Shown piece by piece: positions 8,286 to 16,421 of a stretch of 64,000 nt of DNA. The stretch's first letter is position 1. Each line of letters opens with the position of its first letter. This stretch comes from Nonomuraea angiospora (GTDB lineage Bacteria > Actinomycetota > Actinomycetes > Streptosporangiales > Streptosporangiaceae): positions 1 to 64,000 of the forward strand of contig NZ_JADBEK010000001.1 in NCBI RefSeq assembly GCF_014873145.1, written 5' to 3'. Both the position numbers and the translations under genes were made by a program. The notes under the pieces were generated by a model. It saw only the letters and a program-made list of their open reading frames with translations, was not told where the DNA came from and ran no database searches.

Positions 8286-10754
8286 ATGCCCGCAGCCGGG
8301 GACCTTCCCCTCGCCGGTCTACGCGTCATCGACCTGGCCGACGGCAAGGCCGAGATGTGCGGCCGGTTCCTGGCCGACCTCGGAGCCGACGTCATCCGCG
8401 TCGAGCCGCCGGGAGGCGCGCCGACCCGCCGGCGCGAGCCGCTCCACGACGGCGTGAGCCTCTACTTCGCCACGCACAACGCCGGCAAACGCGGCATCAC
8501 CCTGGACCTGCACGACCCCGCCGACCGCGACCGGCTGCTCGGCCTGGCCGCCGGGGCCGACTTCCTCATCGAGACCGAACGGCCCGGCACCCTCGACGCT
8601 CTCGGCCTCGGCGCGGACGCGCTGCTCGCCCGCAACCCCGCGCTCGTCGTCATCTCGATCACCGACTTCGGGCAGAGCGGCCCGTACCGGGACTGGGCCG
8701 GCACCGACTGGACGCACCTGGCGCTCGGCGGGGTGCTGTCGCGTTCCGGCATCCCCGGCCGCGCGCCGGTCGTGCCGCCGGGCCCGCTGGCGTACGAGTC
8801 GGCGGCCGTCCAGGCCGCCTGGGCGGGCCTGCTGGCGTACACGAACAGGCTGGAGACCGGACGCGGCGACCACGTCGACTGCTCGGTGTACGAGATGACC
8901 GCGCAGGTCCTGGACCCGGGCTTCGGCATCGGCGGCTCGGCCACCGGCGGCGTGCCGGCCACGGAGCTGCCGCGCGGCCGCCCCGACGCGGGCAGCCTCT
9001 ACCCGATCTTCCCGTGCGCGGATGGATATGTACGGATCTGCGTGCTGGCCAAGCGGCAGTGGCGGGGGATGTTCGGCTGGCTGGGCGAGCCCGAGGAGTT
9101 CGCCGACCCCAAGTACGACACCCTCGCGGGCCGCTACGGCGCGACCGAGCGGCTGCACGCGTTGATCGGCGAGCTGTTCAAGGACCGGACCAGGGACGAG
9201 CTCGTGGCCCAGGGCCAGGAGCGCGGCGTGCCGATCGCGTCGCTGCTCGCCCCCGGGGAGGTGCTCGCCGGCCCGCATTTCCGCGCGCGAGGAGGACTGG
9301 TCGACGCCGAGGTCGCGCCCGGCCTGACGGGCCGGCTGCCGTCCGGGTACGTCGAGCTGGACGGCGTACGGGCCGGATTCCGCGGCCGCGCCCCCGAGGT
9401 CGGGGAGCACGACGACGAGGTCTTCGCCGAACCGCCGCCCGCCACCCCGGCCCCGGCCGAGGGCGCGACCCGGCGGCCACTCGGCGGGCCCACCCCGTCC
9501 CCGGCCTCGGCCGGGGACGTGCCCCGGCGGCGGCCGCTCGACGGGCTGCGCGTGCTGGACCTGGGCGTCATCGTGGTCGGCGCGGAGCTCGGCCGGCTGC
9601 TCGCCGACCAGGGCGCCGAAGTCATCAAGATCGAGAGCCGCGCCTACCCCGACGGCAGCCGGCAGTCGCTGACCGGCGAGGCCATCAGCGCCGGCTTCGC
9701 CTGGGGCCACCGCAACAAGCTCAGCGCCGGGATCAACCTCCGCTCGCCCGAAGGGCTGGAGCTCTTCAAACGGCTCGCCGCCACCTCCGACGTGATCCTG
9801 TCCAACTTCAAGCCCGGCACGCTGGAGTCGCTGGGGCTCGGCTACGACGTCATCAGCGAGCTCAACCCCCGGATCGTCATGGCCGACAGCAGCGCCCTCG
9901 GCCCGACCGGGCCATGGAGCCGCCGCATGGGGTACGGCCCTCTCGTGCGCGCCTCCGCCGGGCTGACCGGGCTCTGGCGGGACACCGGCGTCGAGGCGGG
10001 ATTCTGCGACGCCATCACCATTTATCCGGACCATCTCGCCGCACGGGTCGGCGCCGTCGCCGTGCTGGCCGCGCTCATCCGGCGGCGGCGTACCGGGAGG
10101 GGCGGCACGGTCAGCGTCTCCCAGGCCGAGGTCATTCTCACCCAGCTGTCCACGAGCCTGCTGCGCGAGTCGCTGGAGCCCGGCTCGTTCACCGCCCACG
10201 GCAACAGCGGCGAATGGGACGCGCCCCAGGGCCTCTACCCGTGCGCGGGCGACGACGAGTGGTGCGTGGTGAGCGTCGAGGGCGACGAGCAGTGGCGGAG
10301 CCTGTGCGGCGTCATCGGCCGCGCCGACCTGCTCGCCGACGAGCGGCTGGCCACCGCCGCGGGCCGCCGCGCGCAGCGCGGGCTCCTCGACGCCGCCGTG
10401 ACCGCGTGGACGTCGGCCACCCCGCCCCGCGAGGCCATGGAACGGCTGCAGGCGGCGGGCGTGCCGGCCGGCGCGATGCAGCGGGTGATCGAATACCTCG
10501 ACGATCCCCAGCTCGCCGCCCGCGGCTTCCTGCGCGAGATGCGCCACCCGCGCATCGGGCACGCCATGCGGACCGAGAACGGCCCGGCGACCTTCGGCGG
10601 GGTGGCCGACCCCGAGCTGCGCCCGGCGCCGCTGGCGGGCGAGCACACCAGGACGGTGGCCGCGAAGCTGCTCGGCCTCGCCGAACCGGAGATCCGGGCG
10701 CTCATCGAGGCGGGCGTCCTGGAAGAACCAGCTGAAGGAGTTGACCATGGGTGA
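8286..10754 (+). CDS. Didomain family III (CaiB/BaiF) CoA-transferase
   Basis: 822 residues made of two CaiB/BaiF-type halves (about 8-390 and 418-800) joined by a Pro/Ala-rich linker. Both keep LAGLRVIDL-like starts, the R.E.P CoA contact region and TGRG. The catalytic Asp that forms the acyl-enzyme in this family is Asp582 in the second half (IYPDHLAAR); the same position in the first half is Tyr170, followed by Glu171, so the first half is probably inactive. The enzyme would activate an organic acid by moving CoA from a donor. It is the first gene of a four-gene operon and overlaps the crotonase gene. Acid and donor are unknown. Confidence 0.9.
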   Translation: MPAAGDLPLAGLRVIDLADGKAEMCGRFLADLGADVIRVEPPGGAPTRRREPLHDGVSLYFATHNAGKRGITLDLHDPADRDRLLGLAAGADFLIETERPGTLDALGLGADALLARNPALVVISITDFGQSGPYRDWAGTDWTHLALGGVLSRSGIPGRAPVVPPGPLAYESAAVQAAWAGLLAYTNRLETGRGDHVDCSVYEMTAQVLDPGFGIGGSATGGVPATELPRGRPDAGSLYPIFPCADGYVRICVLAKRQWRGMFGWLGEPEEFADPKYDTLAGRYGATERLHALIGELFKDRTRDELVAQGQERGVPIASLLAPGEVLAGPHFRARGGLVDAEVAPGLTGRLPSGYVELDGVRAGFRGRAPEVGEHDDEVFAEPPPATPAPAEGATRRPLGGPTPSPASAGDVPRRRPLDGLRVLDLGVIVVGAELGRLLADQGAEVIKIESRAYPDGSRQSLTGEAISAGFAWGHRNKLSAGINLRSPEGLELFKRLAATSDVILSNFKPGTLESLGLGYDVISELNPRIVMADSSALGPTGPWSRRMGYGPLVRASAGLTGLWRDTGVEAGFCDAITIYPDHLAARVGAVAVLAALIRRRRTGRGGTVSVSQAEVILTQLSTSLLRESLEPGSFTAHGNSGEWDAPQGLYPCAGDDEWCVVSVEGDEQWRSLCGVIGRADLLADERLATAAGRRAQRGLLDAAVTAWTSATPPREAMERLQAAGVPAGAMQRVIEYLDDPQLAARGFLREMRHPRIGHAMRTENGPATFGGVADPELRPAPLAGEHTRTVAAKLLGLAEPEIRALIEAGVLEEPAEGVDHG

Positions 10755-11535
10755 GCCCGCCGCGCTCGTCGAGCGCCGCGACCACACGATGCTGATCACG
10801 TTCAACCGGCCCGAGGTGCGCAACGCGGTGAACGGGGCCCTGACCCGCGCCGTCGGCGAGGCTCTGGACGAGGCCGACGCCGACACCGGGATCCGGGCCG
10901 TGGTGCTGACCGGGGCCGGGGACAAGGCGTTCTGCGCCGGCGCCGACCTCAAGGAGGTGGCCCGCGGGGAGTTCTCCACCGAAGGATTCAAACCCCATTG
11001 GGGCTTCGCCGGGTGCGTGACGCATCCGATCGCCAAGCCGGTCATCGCGGCCGTCAACGGGTTCGCGCTCGGCGGCGGCACCGAGATCGCCCTGTGGGCC
11101 GACCTGGTGGTGGCCGCGGAGAGCGCCCGGTTCGGCCTTCCAGAGGTCAAGCGCGGCATCATCGCCGGCGCGGGCGGCGCGTTCCGGCTGGCCGCGCAGC
11201 TGCCGGCCAAGGTGGCCATGGAGATCCTGCTGACCGGCGAGCCCGTGACCGCCGCCGACGCCCTGCGGCTCGGCCTGGTCAACCGGGTCGTGCCGCAGGA
11301 GCGGGTGGTGCCCGCCGCCCTCGCGCTGGCCGAGGCGATCGGCGCCAACGCGCCGCTCGCCGTACAGGCCAGCAAGCGGATCGCGCGGGGCATCGCGGAC
11401 GGCACGGTCGCCTCGGAACGGGCCGCCTGGGAGCGGACCGCCGCCGAGGGCGCCGCGATCATGCGCTCGTCGGACGCGAAGGAGGGGCCGCGCGCCTTCG
11501 CCGAGAAGCGCGCTCCCATCTGGGAGGGTCAATGA
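10747..11535 (+). CDS. Enoyl-CoA hydratase/isomerase (crotonase family)
   Basis: A 262-residue crotonase-fold enzyme. The oxyanion-hole segment FCAGADLKEV and both acids used for water addition in enoyl-CoA hydratases are present: Glu113 in ALGGGTEIAL and Glu133 in GLPEVKRG. The ATG at 10747 has AAGGAG at good spacing and overlaps the CoA-transferase stop, so the genes are translationally coupled; a TTG at 10741 is less likely. In context it would hydrate an alpha,beta-unsaturated acyl-CoA to the 3-hydroxyacyl-CoA that the next enzyme could cleave. Confidence 0.9.
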   Translation: MGEPAALVERRDHTMLITFNRPEVRNAVNGALTRAVGEALDEADADTGIRAVVLTGAGDKAFCAGADLKEVARGEFSTEGFKPHWGFAGCVTHPIAKPVIAAVNGFALGGGTEIALWADLVVAAESARFGLPEVKRGIIAGAGGAFRLAAQLPAKVAMEILLTGEPVTAADALRLGLVNRVVPQERVVPAALALAEAIGANAPLAVQASKRIARGIADGTVASERAAWERTAAEGAAIMRSSDAKEGPRAFAEKRAPIWEGQ

Positions 11536-12695
11536 ACCGCGCCCCCGTCATCGCCGGTCTCGGCATCACCGAGATGGGCAAGGTCTACGGCAGGACCGCC
11601 CCCGAGTTCGCCGCCGAGGCCGTCCGGCTCGCCGCCGCCGACGCCGGGATCGAGCTGCACGAGGTGGACGGGCTGCTGACCAACACCGGCATCACCGGCG
11701 ACGTCGGCCTGGGCCTCCAGCGCGACCTCGGGCTGCGCCACCTGCGCCTGCTGTCGGAGGTGCAGGCGTACGGCTCGTCCGCCGGAGCCATGGTCCAGTA
11801 CGCCGCCATGGCCGTGATGTCCGGCATGGCCGACATCGTGGCCTGCGTCTTCGCCGACGCCCCGCTGAAGGACAAGTCGGCAGGCGGCGGCGCCGCCTAC
11901 GCCGCCGCGGGCCGGCGGCCGACGGGCTGGCAGGGCCTGACCGCCGCCTCGGGCATCTACAGCGCCAACACCATGTACGCGCTGGCCGCCCGCAGGCACA
12001 TGCAGACGTACGGCACCACGAGCGAGCAGCTCGGCCACATCGCCGTCGCCCAGCGCGCCTGGGCTGCCCGCAACCCCCTGGCCCAGCTGCGCGAGCCGAT
12101 CACCGTAGAGGACCACCAGAGCTCCAGGTGGATCGCCGAGCCGTTCCACCTCCTCGACTGCTGCCTGGTCAGCAACGGCGGCGTCGCGGTCCTGGTCACC
12201 TCCGCCGACCGGGCCGCCGGCCTCGCCCAGCCCGCCGTCCACATCCGCGGCTGGGGCCAGGCGCACCCGGGGTACGTCATGGGCAGGGACAGCGAGTTCG
12301 GCCTGGTCAGCGGCGCGGCCCTGTCGGGCCCCACGGCGCTGAAGATGGCCGGGATCACGATCGCCGACATCGACGTGGCCGAGCTGTACGACTGCTACAC
12401 CTACACCGCGCTCATCTCGCTGGAGGACTACGGCTTCTGCGCCAAGGGCGAGGGCGGGCCCTTCGTGGCCGGCGGCGTGCTCGGACCGGAGGGGAGCCTG
12501 GCCGTGAACACCGGCGGCGGCCAGCTCTCCTCCTACTACATGTGGGGCATGACCCCGCTGTCAGAGGCCGTCATCCAGGCCCGCGGCCAGGGCGGCGAGC
12601 GCCAGGCGCCGCGCAACGACATGGTGCTGGTCAGCGGCAACGGCGGCCTCCTCGACCATCACTCCACCCTGATCCTCAGCCCGCACGCCCGATAG
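11532..12695 (+). CDS. Thiolase-fold protein lacking the nucleophilic Cys, Ltp2-like retro-aldolase
   Basis: 387 residues of the thiolase/SCP-x fold. Where true thiolases carry the acyl-accepting Cys, this protein has Gly81 (QAYGSSAGAM), so it cannot work as a normal thiolase. The segment starting at Glu284 (ELYDCYTYTALISLEDYGFC, then KGEGG) closely resembles Ltp2, the aldolase of bacterial steroid side-chain breakdown that uses Tyr residues and works with a DUF35 partner. Such a partner is encoded 10 bases downstream. The start overlaps the crotonase stop (ATGA). Likely reaction: retro-aldol cleavage of a 3-hydroxyacyl-CoA to a ketone or aldehyde plus a short acyl-CoA. Confidence 0.8.
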   Translation: MNRAPVIAGLGITEMGKVYGRTAPEFAAEAVRLAAADAGIELHEVDGLLTNTGITGDVGLGLQRDLGLRHLRLLSEVQAYGSSAGAMVQYAAMAVMSGMADIVACVFADAPLKDKSAGGGAAYAAAGRRPTGWQGLTAASGIYSANTMYALAARRHMQTYGTTSEQLGHIAVAQRAWAARNPLAQLREPITVEDHQSSRWIAEPFHLLDCCLVSNGGVAVLVTSADRAAGLAQPAVHIRGWGQAHPGYVMGRDSEFGLVSGAALSGPTALKMAGITIADIDVAELYDCYTYTALISLEDYGFCAKGEGGPFVAGGVLGPEGSLAVNTGGGQLSSYYMWGMTPLSEAVIQARGQGGERQAPRNDMVLVSGNGGLLDHHSTLILSPHAR

Positions 12696-12705
12696 GAGCA
12701 CGCCG

Positions 12706-13089
12706 ATGCCTGTGGGAATCGTCCACCGCGACGCGGCCACCGCCGAGTTCTTCGACGGCACCGCCCGTGGCGAACTGCTGATCCGGCGCTGCCGCGCCTG
12801 CGGCGCCCATTCCGCGCCGCAGGCGCGCGCGTGCCCGCGGTGCGCCTCGCCCGAGCTGTCCTGGACGGCCGCGGCCGGGACGGGGCTGGTGGTGAGCTGG
12901 TCCGTGGTGCACGTCAAGGGCGGGCCGCCGTTCGTGGTCGGGATCGTCGAGCTGGACGAGGAGCCGTGGGTCCAGGCGCAGATCGTCGAGGTCGCCCCCG
13001 AGGACGTGCACGGCGGCATGCGCGTACGCGTCGCCTTCGAACGCCCCGAGGGGGGTGAGGCGGTCCCCGTGTTCCACCCGGCCTCGTGA
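12706..13089 (+). CDS. DUF35 zinc-ribbon/OB-fold partner protein
   Basis: 127 residues with an N-terminal helix, a zinc ribbon of two Cys pairs (CRACG near residue 29 and CPRC near 44) and a C-terminal OB-fold segment. Proteins of this family bind thiolase-fold aldolases or acyltransferases, and Ltp2 needs its DUF35 partner for activity. GGAG precedes the ATG. Position directly after the Cys-less thiolase supports a heteromeric complex. Confidence 0.88.
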   Translation: MPVGIVHRDAATAEFFDGTARGELLIRRCRACGAHSAPQARACPRCASPELSWTAAAGTGLVVSWSVVHVKGGPPFVVGIVELDEEPWVQAQIVEVAPEDVHGGMRVRVAFERPEGGEAVPVFHPAS

Positions 13090-13137
13090 GCCCGCGCGGA
13101 GCATGGTGGGCCTGCGCAGGCCGGATACCCTGTCCGG

Positions 13138-14049
13138 GTGGACATCCAGCAGCTCCGCTACTTCATGGTCGTGGCAGAAGAGCTCCACTTCGGCCGCGCC
13201 GCCGAGCGGCTGCACGTGACCTCCTCCCCGCTCAGCCGGCGCATCCGCGAGCTGGAGAAGGAGCTCGGCCACGACCTGTTCGACCGGGGCTACCACCAGG
13301 TCGAGCTGACCCCCTTCGGACGGACGTTCCTCGATCCCGCCCGCGACGTCCTGGCCCGCTTCGACGCGCTGTCCGAGCTGGCCGCCGGGGCCGCCCCGCC
13401 GCCGGCGGTCGTGCGCGTGGGGGCCACGCCGCTCGCCCCCACGCAGGTCCTGGACCTGGTCCTGGAGACGTTCGCCGAGGTCAGCCCCGGGACCGGGCTC
13501 CCGCTGACCCTGGAGCCGTCCGCGGGGCTGCTCGGCCTGCTGGCGGCGCGCAAGCTGGACCTCGCCGTCGTCCACCTGCCCGTAGACGCCGGCGGTCTCG
13601 CCAGCCTCGCGCTCGCGGAGTACCGCTTCGCGGTCGCCATGCGCGCCGACGACCCGCTCGCCGGCCGCCCCCGGCTCACCCTCGCCGACCTCGCCGACCG
13701 GCAGATGCTGCTCACCTCTCCGAAGGTGCATCCGCTGGTGATGAACGGGCTGCGCGACCACCTGCGCGCGGGCGGCGTCACCCGGATCCGTGAGCTGCCG
13801 CACAACGACGCGGTGCAGGTCGCCGCGCACGTCACCCATTCCAGAGCCCTGTCGCTGACCACGCTCAGCACCATCTCGGGCCGCATCTTCGGCGAGGCGG
13901 GCCTCGTGCTCGTGCCGCTGCACGACCCGGATCTCCACTTCCGGCTCGGCGTCGTCTGGCCCGCGAACGCGGAGGCGCGCGGCGGCCCGCTCGCGAAGGT
14001 CCTCGACGCGCTGCGCACGCGTCACGGAGACCACCTCGTCATCCTCTGA
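13138..14049 (+). CDS. LysR-family transcriptional regulator (LysR2)
   Basis: A 303-residue LysR protein starting at GTG (13138), whose first residues align with those of LysR1. Winged helix at the N-terminus (HFGRAAERLHVTSSPLSRRI) and a periplasmic-binding-like effector domain. It follows the DUF35 gene by 48 bases in the same direction and may be cotranscribed. It is paralogous to LysR1, so the locus probably arose with a regulator duplication. Its last 11 bases overlap the convergent CPBP gene. Confidence 0.88.
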   Translation: MDIQQLRYFMVVAEELHFGRAAERLHVTSSPLSRRIRELEKELGHDLFDRGYHQVELTPFGRTFLDPARDVLARFDALSELAAGAAPPPAVVRVGATPLAPTQVLDLVLETFAEVSPGTGLPLTLEPSAGLLGLLAARKLDLAVVHLPVDAGGLASLALAEYRFAVAMRADDPLAGRPRLTLADLADRQMLLTSPKVHPLVMNGLRDHLRAGGVTRIRELPHNDAVQVAAHVTHSRALSLTTLSTISGRIFGEAGLVLVPLHDPDLHFRLGVVWPANAEARGGPLAKVLDALRTRHGDHLVIL

Positions 14050-14965
14050 GGACGTCCGTGCGGCGATCGGCCTCCTGCGGCACGGGTTCCCCGGCCGGGC
14101 GGTAGCCGAGGCGGCCGCGGGTCGCGATGAGGACCACGATCGCCGCCGTGGCGCCCGCGAGCAGGGTGACCTGGCTCGCCTGCTCGGCGGTGGCGATCGA
14201 CGGGAACATGTCCGAGTAGGCGAGCGACATGAAGTTGTTGACGCTGACGTGCAGCAGCATGACCAGGGGCAGGCTCTGGCCGGTCCGGTTGAAGACCCAG
14301 GTGACGACCACGCTGAAGGCGCAGGCGAAGGCGATGAACTCGCCGACTCTCATCCAGGTGACGTCCGGCCAGCCGCCCCACTCGCTCAGGAACAGCGGCA
14401 GGTGCCAGACGCCCCACAGCGGGCCGAGGACGAGGGTGGCGCCCAGCGGGCCGAACCTGCGCTGCAGGCGGGGGAGGGCGAAGTCGCGCCAGCCGGGCTC
14501 CTCCGCCAGACCGGTGGTGACGAGCTGGATCAGCAGCCCGGGCACGTAGGCCGCCAGCACGGCGAGCGGCGGCAGGTGGAGGTCCTCGCCGGACACCGCG
14601 ACGCCGGCGACGATGATGGCGGCGGGGACGCCGAGGGCGGCCACGGCGTACCAGACCCAGCTGACCCGCCACTTGGTCATCCGCCCGATCCACCGGCGGA
14701 GTCCCTCCCTGCCGTCCGCGGCCGCGGTCACGATGAACGCGCCGAAGATGGGGCCGAGATAGGCGCCGGGGAGGACGCCGGTGAACTGCGTGGTCCCGAG
14801 CAGCGAGGGGAAGCTGAAATCCCAGACCCCGAGGCCGTTCGCCGAGAGGATGTAGGGCGTCCAGGCGAGCCAGCTCATCAGGTCGGCCAGGACGAAGAAG
14901 CTGATCAGCGGACGGCGGCGGATGAGGCCCCGGAGTCCGCTCCGCGGCCGGCTGTCGACTGCCAT
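14039..14965 (-). CDS. CPBP-family intramembrane metalloprotease
   Basis: 308 residues, about eight membrane helices. The CPBP (CAAX protease and bacteriocin-processing) motifs are present: EEPGWR near residue 155, WHLPLF near 187 and HVSVNN near 239, giving Glu and His ligands for the active-site metal. AAGGAG precedes the ATG. Family members process or protect against peptides, including bacteriocins. It lies next to the biosynthetic operon on the same strand, separated by 135 bases, so a role in peptide processing or self-protection is possible but unproven. Confidence 0.85.
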   Translation of the reverse strand: MAVDSRPRSGLRGLIRRRPLISFFVLADLMSWLAWTPYILSANGLGVWDFSFPSLLGTTQFTGVLPGAYLGPIFGAFIVTAAADGREGLRRWIGRMTKWRVSWVWYAVAALGVPAAIIVAGVAVSGEDLHLPPLAVLAAYVPGLLIQLVTTGLAEEPGWRDFALPRLQRRFGPLGATLVLGPLWGVWHLPLFLSEWGGWPDVTWMRVGEFIAFACAFSVVVTWVFNRTGQSLPLVMLLHVSVNNFMSLAYSDMFPSIATAEQASQVTLLAGATAAIVVLIATRGRLGYRPAGEPVPQEADRRTDVLRG

Positions 14966-15100
14966 GTCGTTCTCCTTAGAGGAGGGCTTGAGTGACAGCG
15001 ATCAGCACACCAGGTACGGGGGCCCGCGGTCGTTCCCGCCTGCGGCCCAATCGAGGTACAGCCAGGGGTACCACGGGGAGAACGCCCAGGTCACCGGTGG

Positions 15101-16162
15101 CTAGCGCCCCTCCGCCGCCAGCTCCCGGGCGTAGTCACGGGGCCGGTCGCGCAGGTCGAGCAGGCGCCGGTGCAGCCGCGCGAGCGGTTCCGGCGAGAAG
15201 CCGGTGTCCCGCCACGTCTCGAACGTGATGCCGATCCCCAGGTCGACGCAGAAGCGCACGTTACGGTCCTCGTGCTCGCCGTACCCCTCCAGGCAGATGA
15301 TCGGCGTCGCCGCGGTGAACGCGTCGAGGATCGTGCCGCCGCCCAGCTTGGCCATGATGGCCACGGCGTGCCTGGCCAGGTCGAGTGCCTGGTGATGGTC
15401 CTCGGCCTGCTCGTACACGGGGGGCGCGCCGGCGACGATCTCGCCGAAGGGCGGGAAGCCGTCGTCGTGCCAGGGGCTCCAGGAGGGGTCCATCATGAAG
15501 CGGCGCGAGCCGGGAGCGAGGCCGGGGGCCTCGCCGACGTCGCGCACCACGAGGTCGAGCGGCAGGCCCTCGGCGCTCAGCTCCGCGGCCCGCTCCAGGT
15601 ACGTGCCCATCGACCAGCCGCCGCCGTGCGCCAGGACGCGCCTGTCCCGATCCTTCCAGCGCAGCGGCGGCTCGGTGGTGGCCCTGATCGTCCAGGGGAT
15701 GTCGTTGCCGGCGGAGTCGAACAGCCACACCTCCCGGTGCCTGCCCAGCGACTCGGCCCGGCGGGCGAAGGACGGCGAGTTGGCCGAGTCGGCGTGGCAC
15801 ACGTCAACGGGCACCGCCCCGAACTCCTCCGCGTAACGCTCCACGACGGGCAGCCAGAGACCGCTGAAGACGACGAAACGGCGGACCCCGCCGTCATGCC
15901 AGCGCTTCTTCGCCGCTTCGATCAGCATCGGGTCGAAGGCGTCCGACAGATCGCGGAAAAGGCGCTGGCCGACCCGGGCGAGGCGGAAGTCCCGCTGGTA
16001 CGCCTCCTTGCTGGCGGAGATCCTGTCGCGCCGTTCCGGCCGCCAGAACGCCTCGGCCAGGAAGACCTCGCCGGGCGTCCCGAGCTCCTTGAGCCGCCGC
16101 CTGAGCAGCAGGCCGGTGACGTGGGCGCCGAGCCCCGGGCCGCCGGTCAGGATCGCGATCAT
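15101..16162 (-). CDS. GT-B-fold glycosyltransferase-like protein
   Basis: 353 residues. The N-terminus (ILTGGPGLGAHVTG) and the C-terminal segment VAIMAKLGGGTILDAFTAATPIICLEGYGEHEDRN resemble the donor-site region of MurG/UGT-type glycosyltransferases, though overall similarity looks weak and the acceptor domain is unfamiliar. It is the last gene of the biosynthetic operon and its ATG overlaps the carrier-protein stop (ATGA), which suggests the two work together. It might glycosylate the product or a carrier-bound intermediate. Confidence 0.55.
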   Translation of the reverse strand: MIAILTGGPGLGAHVTGLLLRRRLKELGTPGEVFLAEAFWRPERRDRISASKEAYQRDFRLARVGQRLFRDLSDAFDPMLIEAAKKRWHDGGVRRFVVFSGLWLPVVERYAEEFGAVPVDVCHADSANSPSFARRAESLGRHREVWLFDSAGNDIPWTIRATTEPPLRWKDRDRRVLAHGGGWSMGTYLERAAELSAEGLPLDLVVRDVGEAPGLAPGSRRFMMDPSWSPWHDDGFPPFGEIVAGAPPVYEQAEDHHQALDLARHAVAIMAKLGGGTILDAFTAATPIICLEGYGEHEDRNVRFCVDLGIGITFETWRDTGFSPEPLARLHRRLLDLRDRPRDYARELAAEGR

Positions 16163-16416
16163 GCCAGGGCGTTGACGTGCGCCAGGACGAAACCGCAGAA
16201 GGCGCGGATGGAGTACAGCCCCTCGATGTCCAGCCGGTCGAAGTCGAGCTCCACGTCGAACTTGTCCTCGACCATGAACAGGAAGTTGATCAACTGGATG
16301 GAGTCCATGCCCAGCTCGCGGATGATGTCCGCGTCGTCGCCGAGCTCCTCCGCGGCCCGGCCGTCGCCCAGGGCCTCGGCCAGCATCGACTTGATCTGCG
16401 GCAGGAGGTCGTCCAT
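16159..16416 (-). CDS. Acyl/peptidyl carrier protein
   Basis: 85 residues with the phosphopantetheine site LGMDSIQLINFLF (Ser39), a four-helix pattern and an acidic surface, as in stand-alone carrier proteins. The ATG is 5 bases after the radical SAM stop with GGAG at 10 bases; a GTG three codons earlier is possible. The adenylation enzyme encoded in the same operon is the obvious loader. No phosphopantetheinyl transferase is in the window. Confidence 0.9.
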   Translation of the reverse strand: MDDLLPQIKSMLAEALGDGRAAEELGDDADIIRELGMDSIQLINFLFMVEDKFDVELDFDRLDIEGLYSIRAFCGFVLAHVNALA

Positions 16417-16421
16417 CTGGT

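Noticed and set aside
8319..11519. A 1066-codon open frame on the minus strand
   Set aside because: It lies opposite the CoA-transferase and crotonase genes, has Arg/Gly/Ala/Val-rich composition without motifs, and is explained by high GC at third positions of the real genes.
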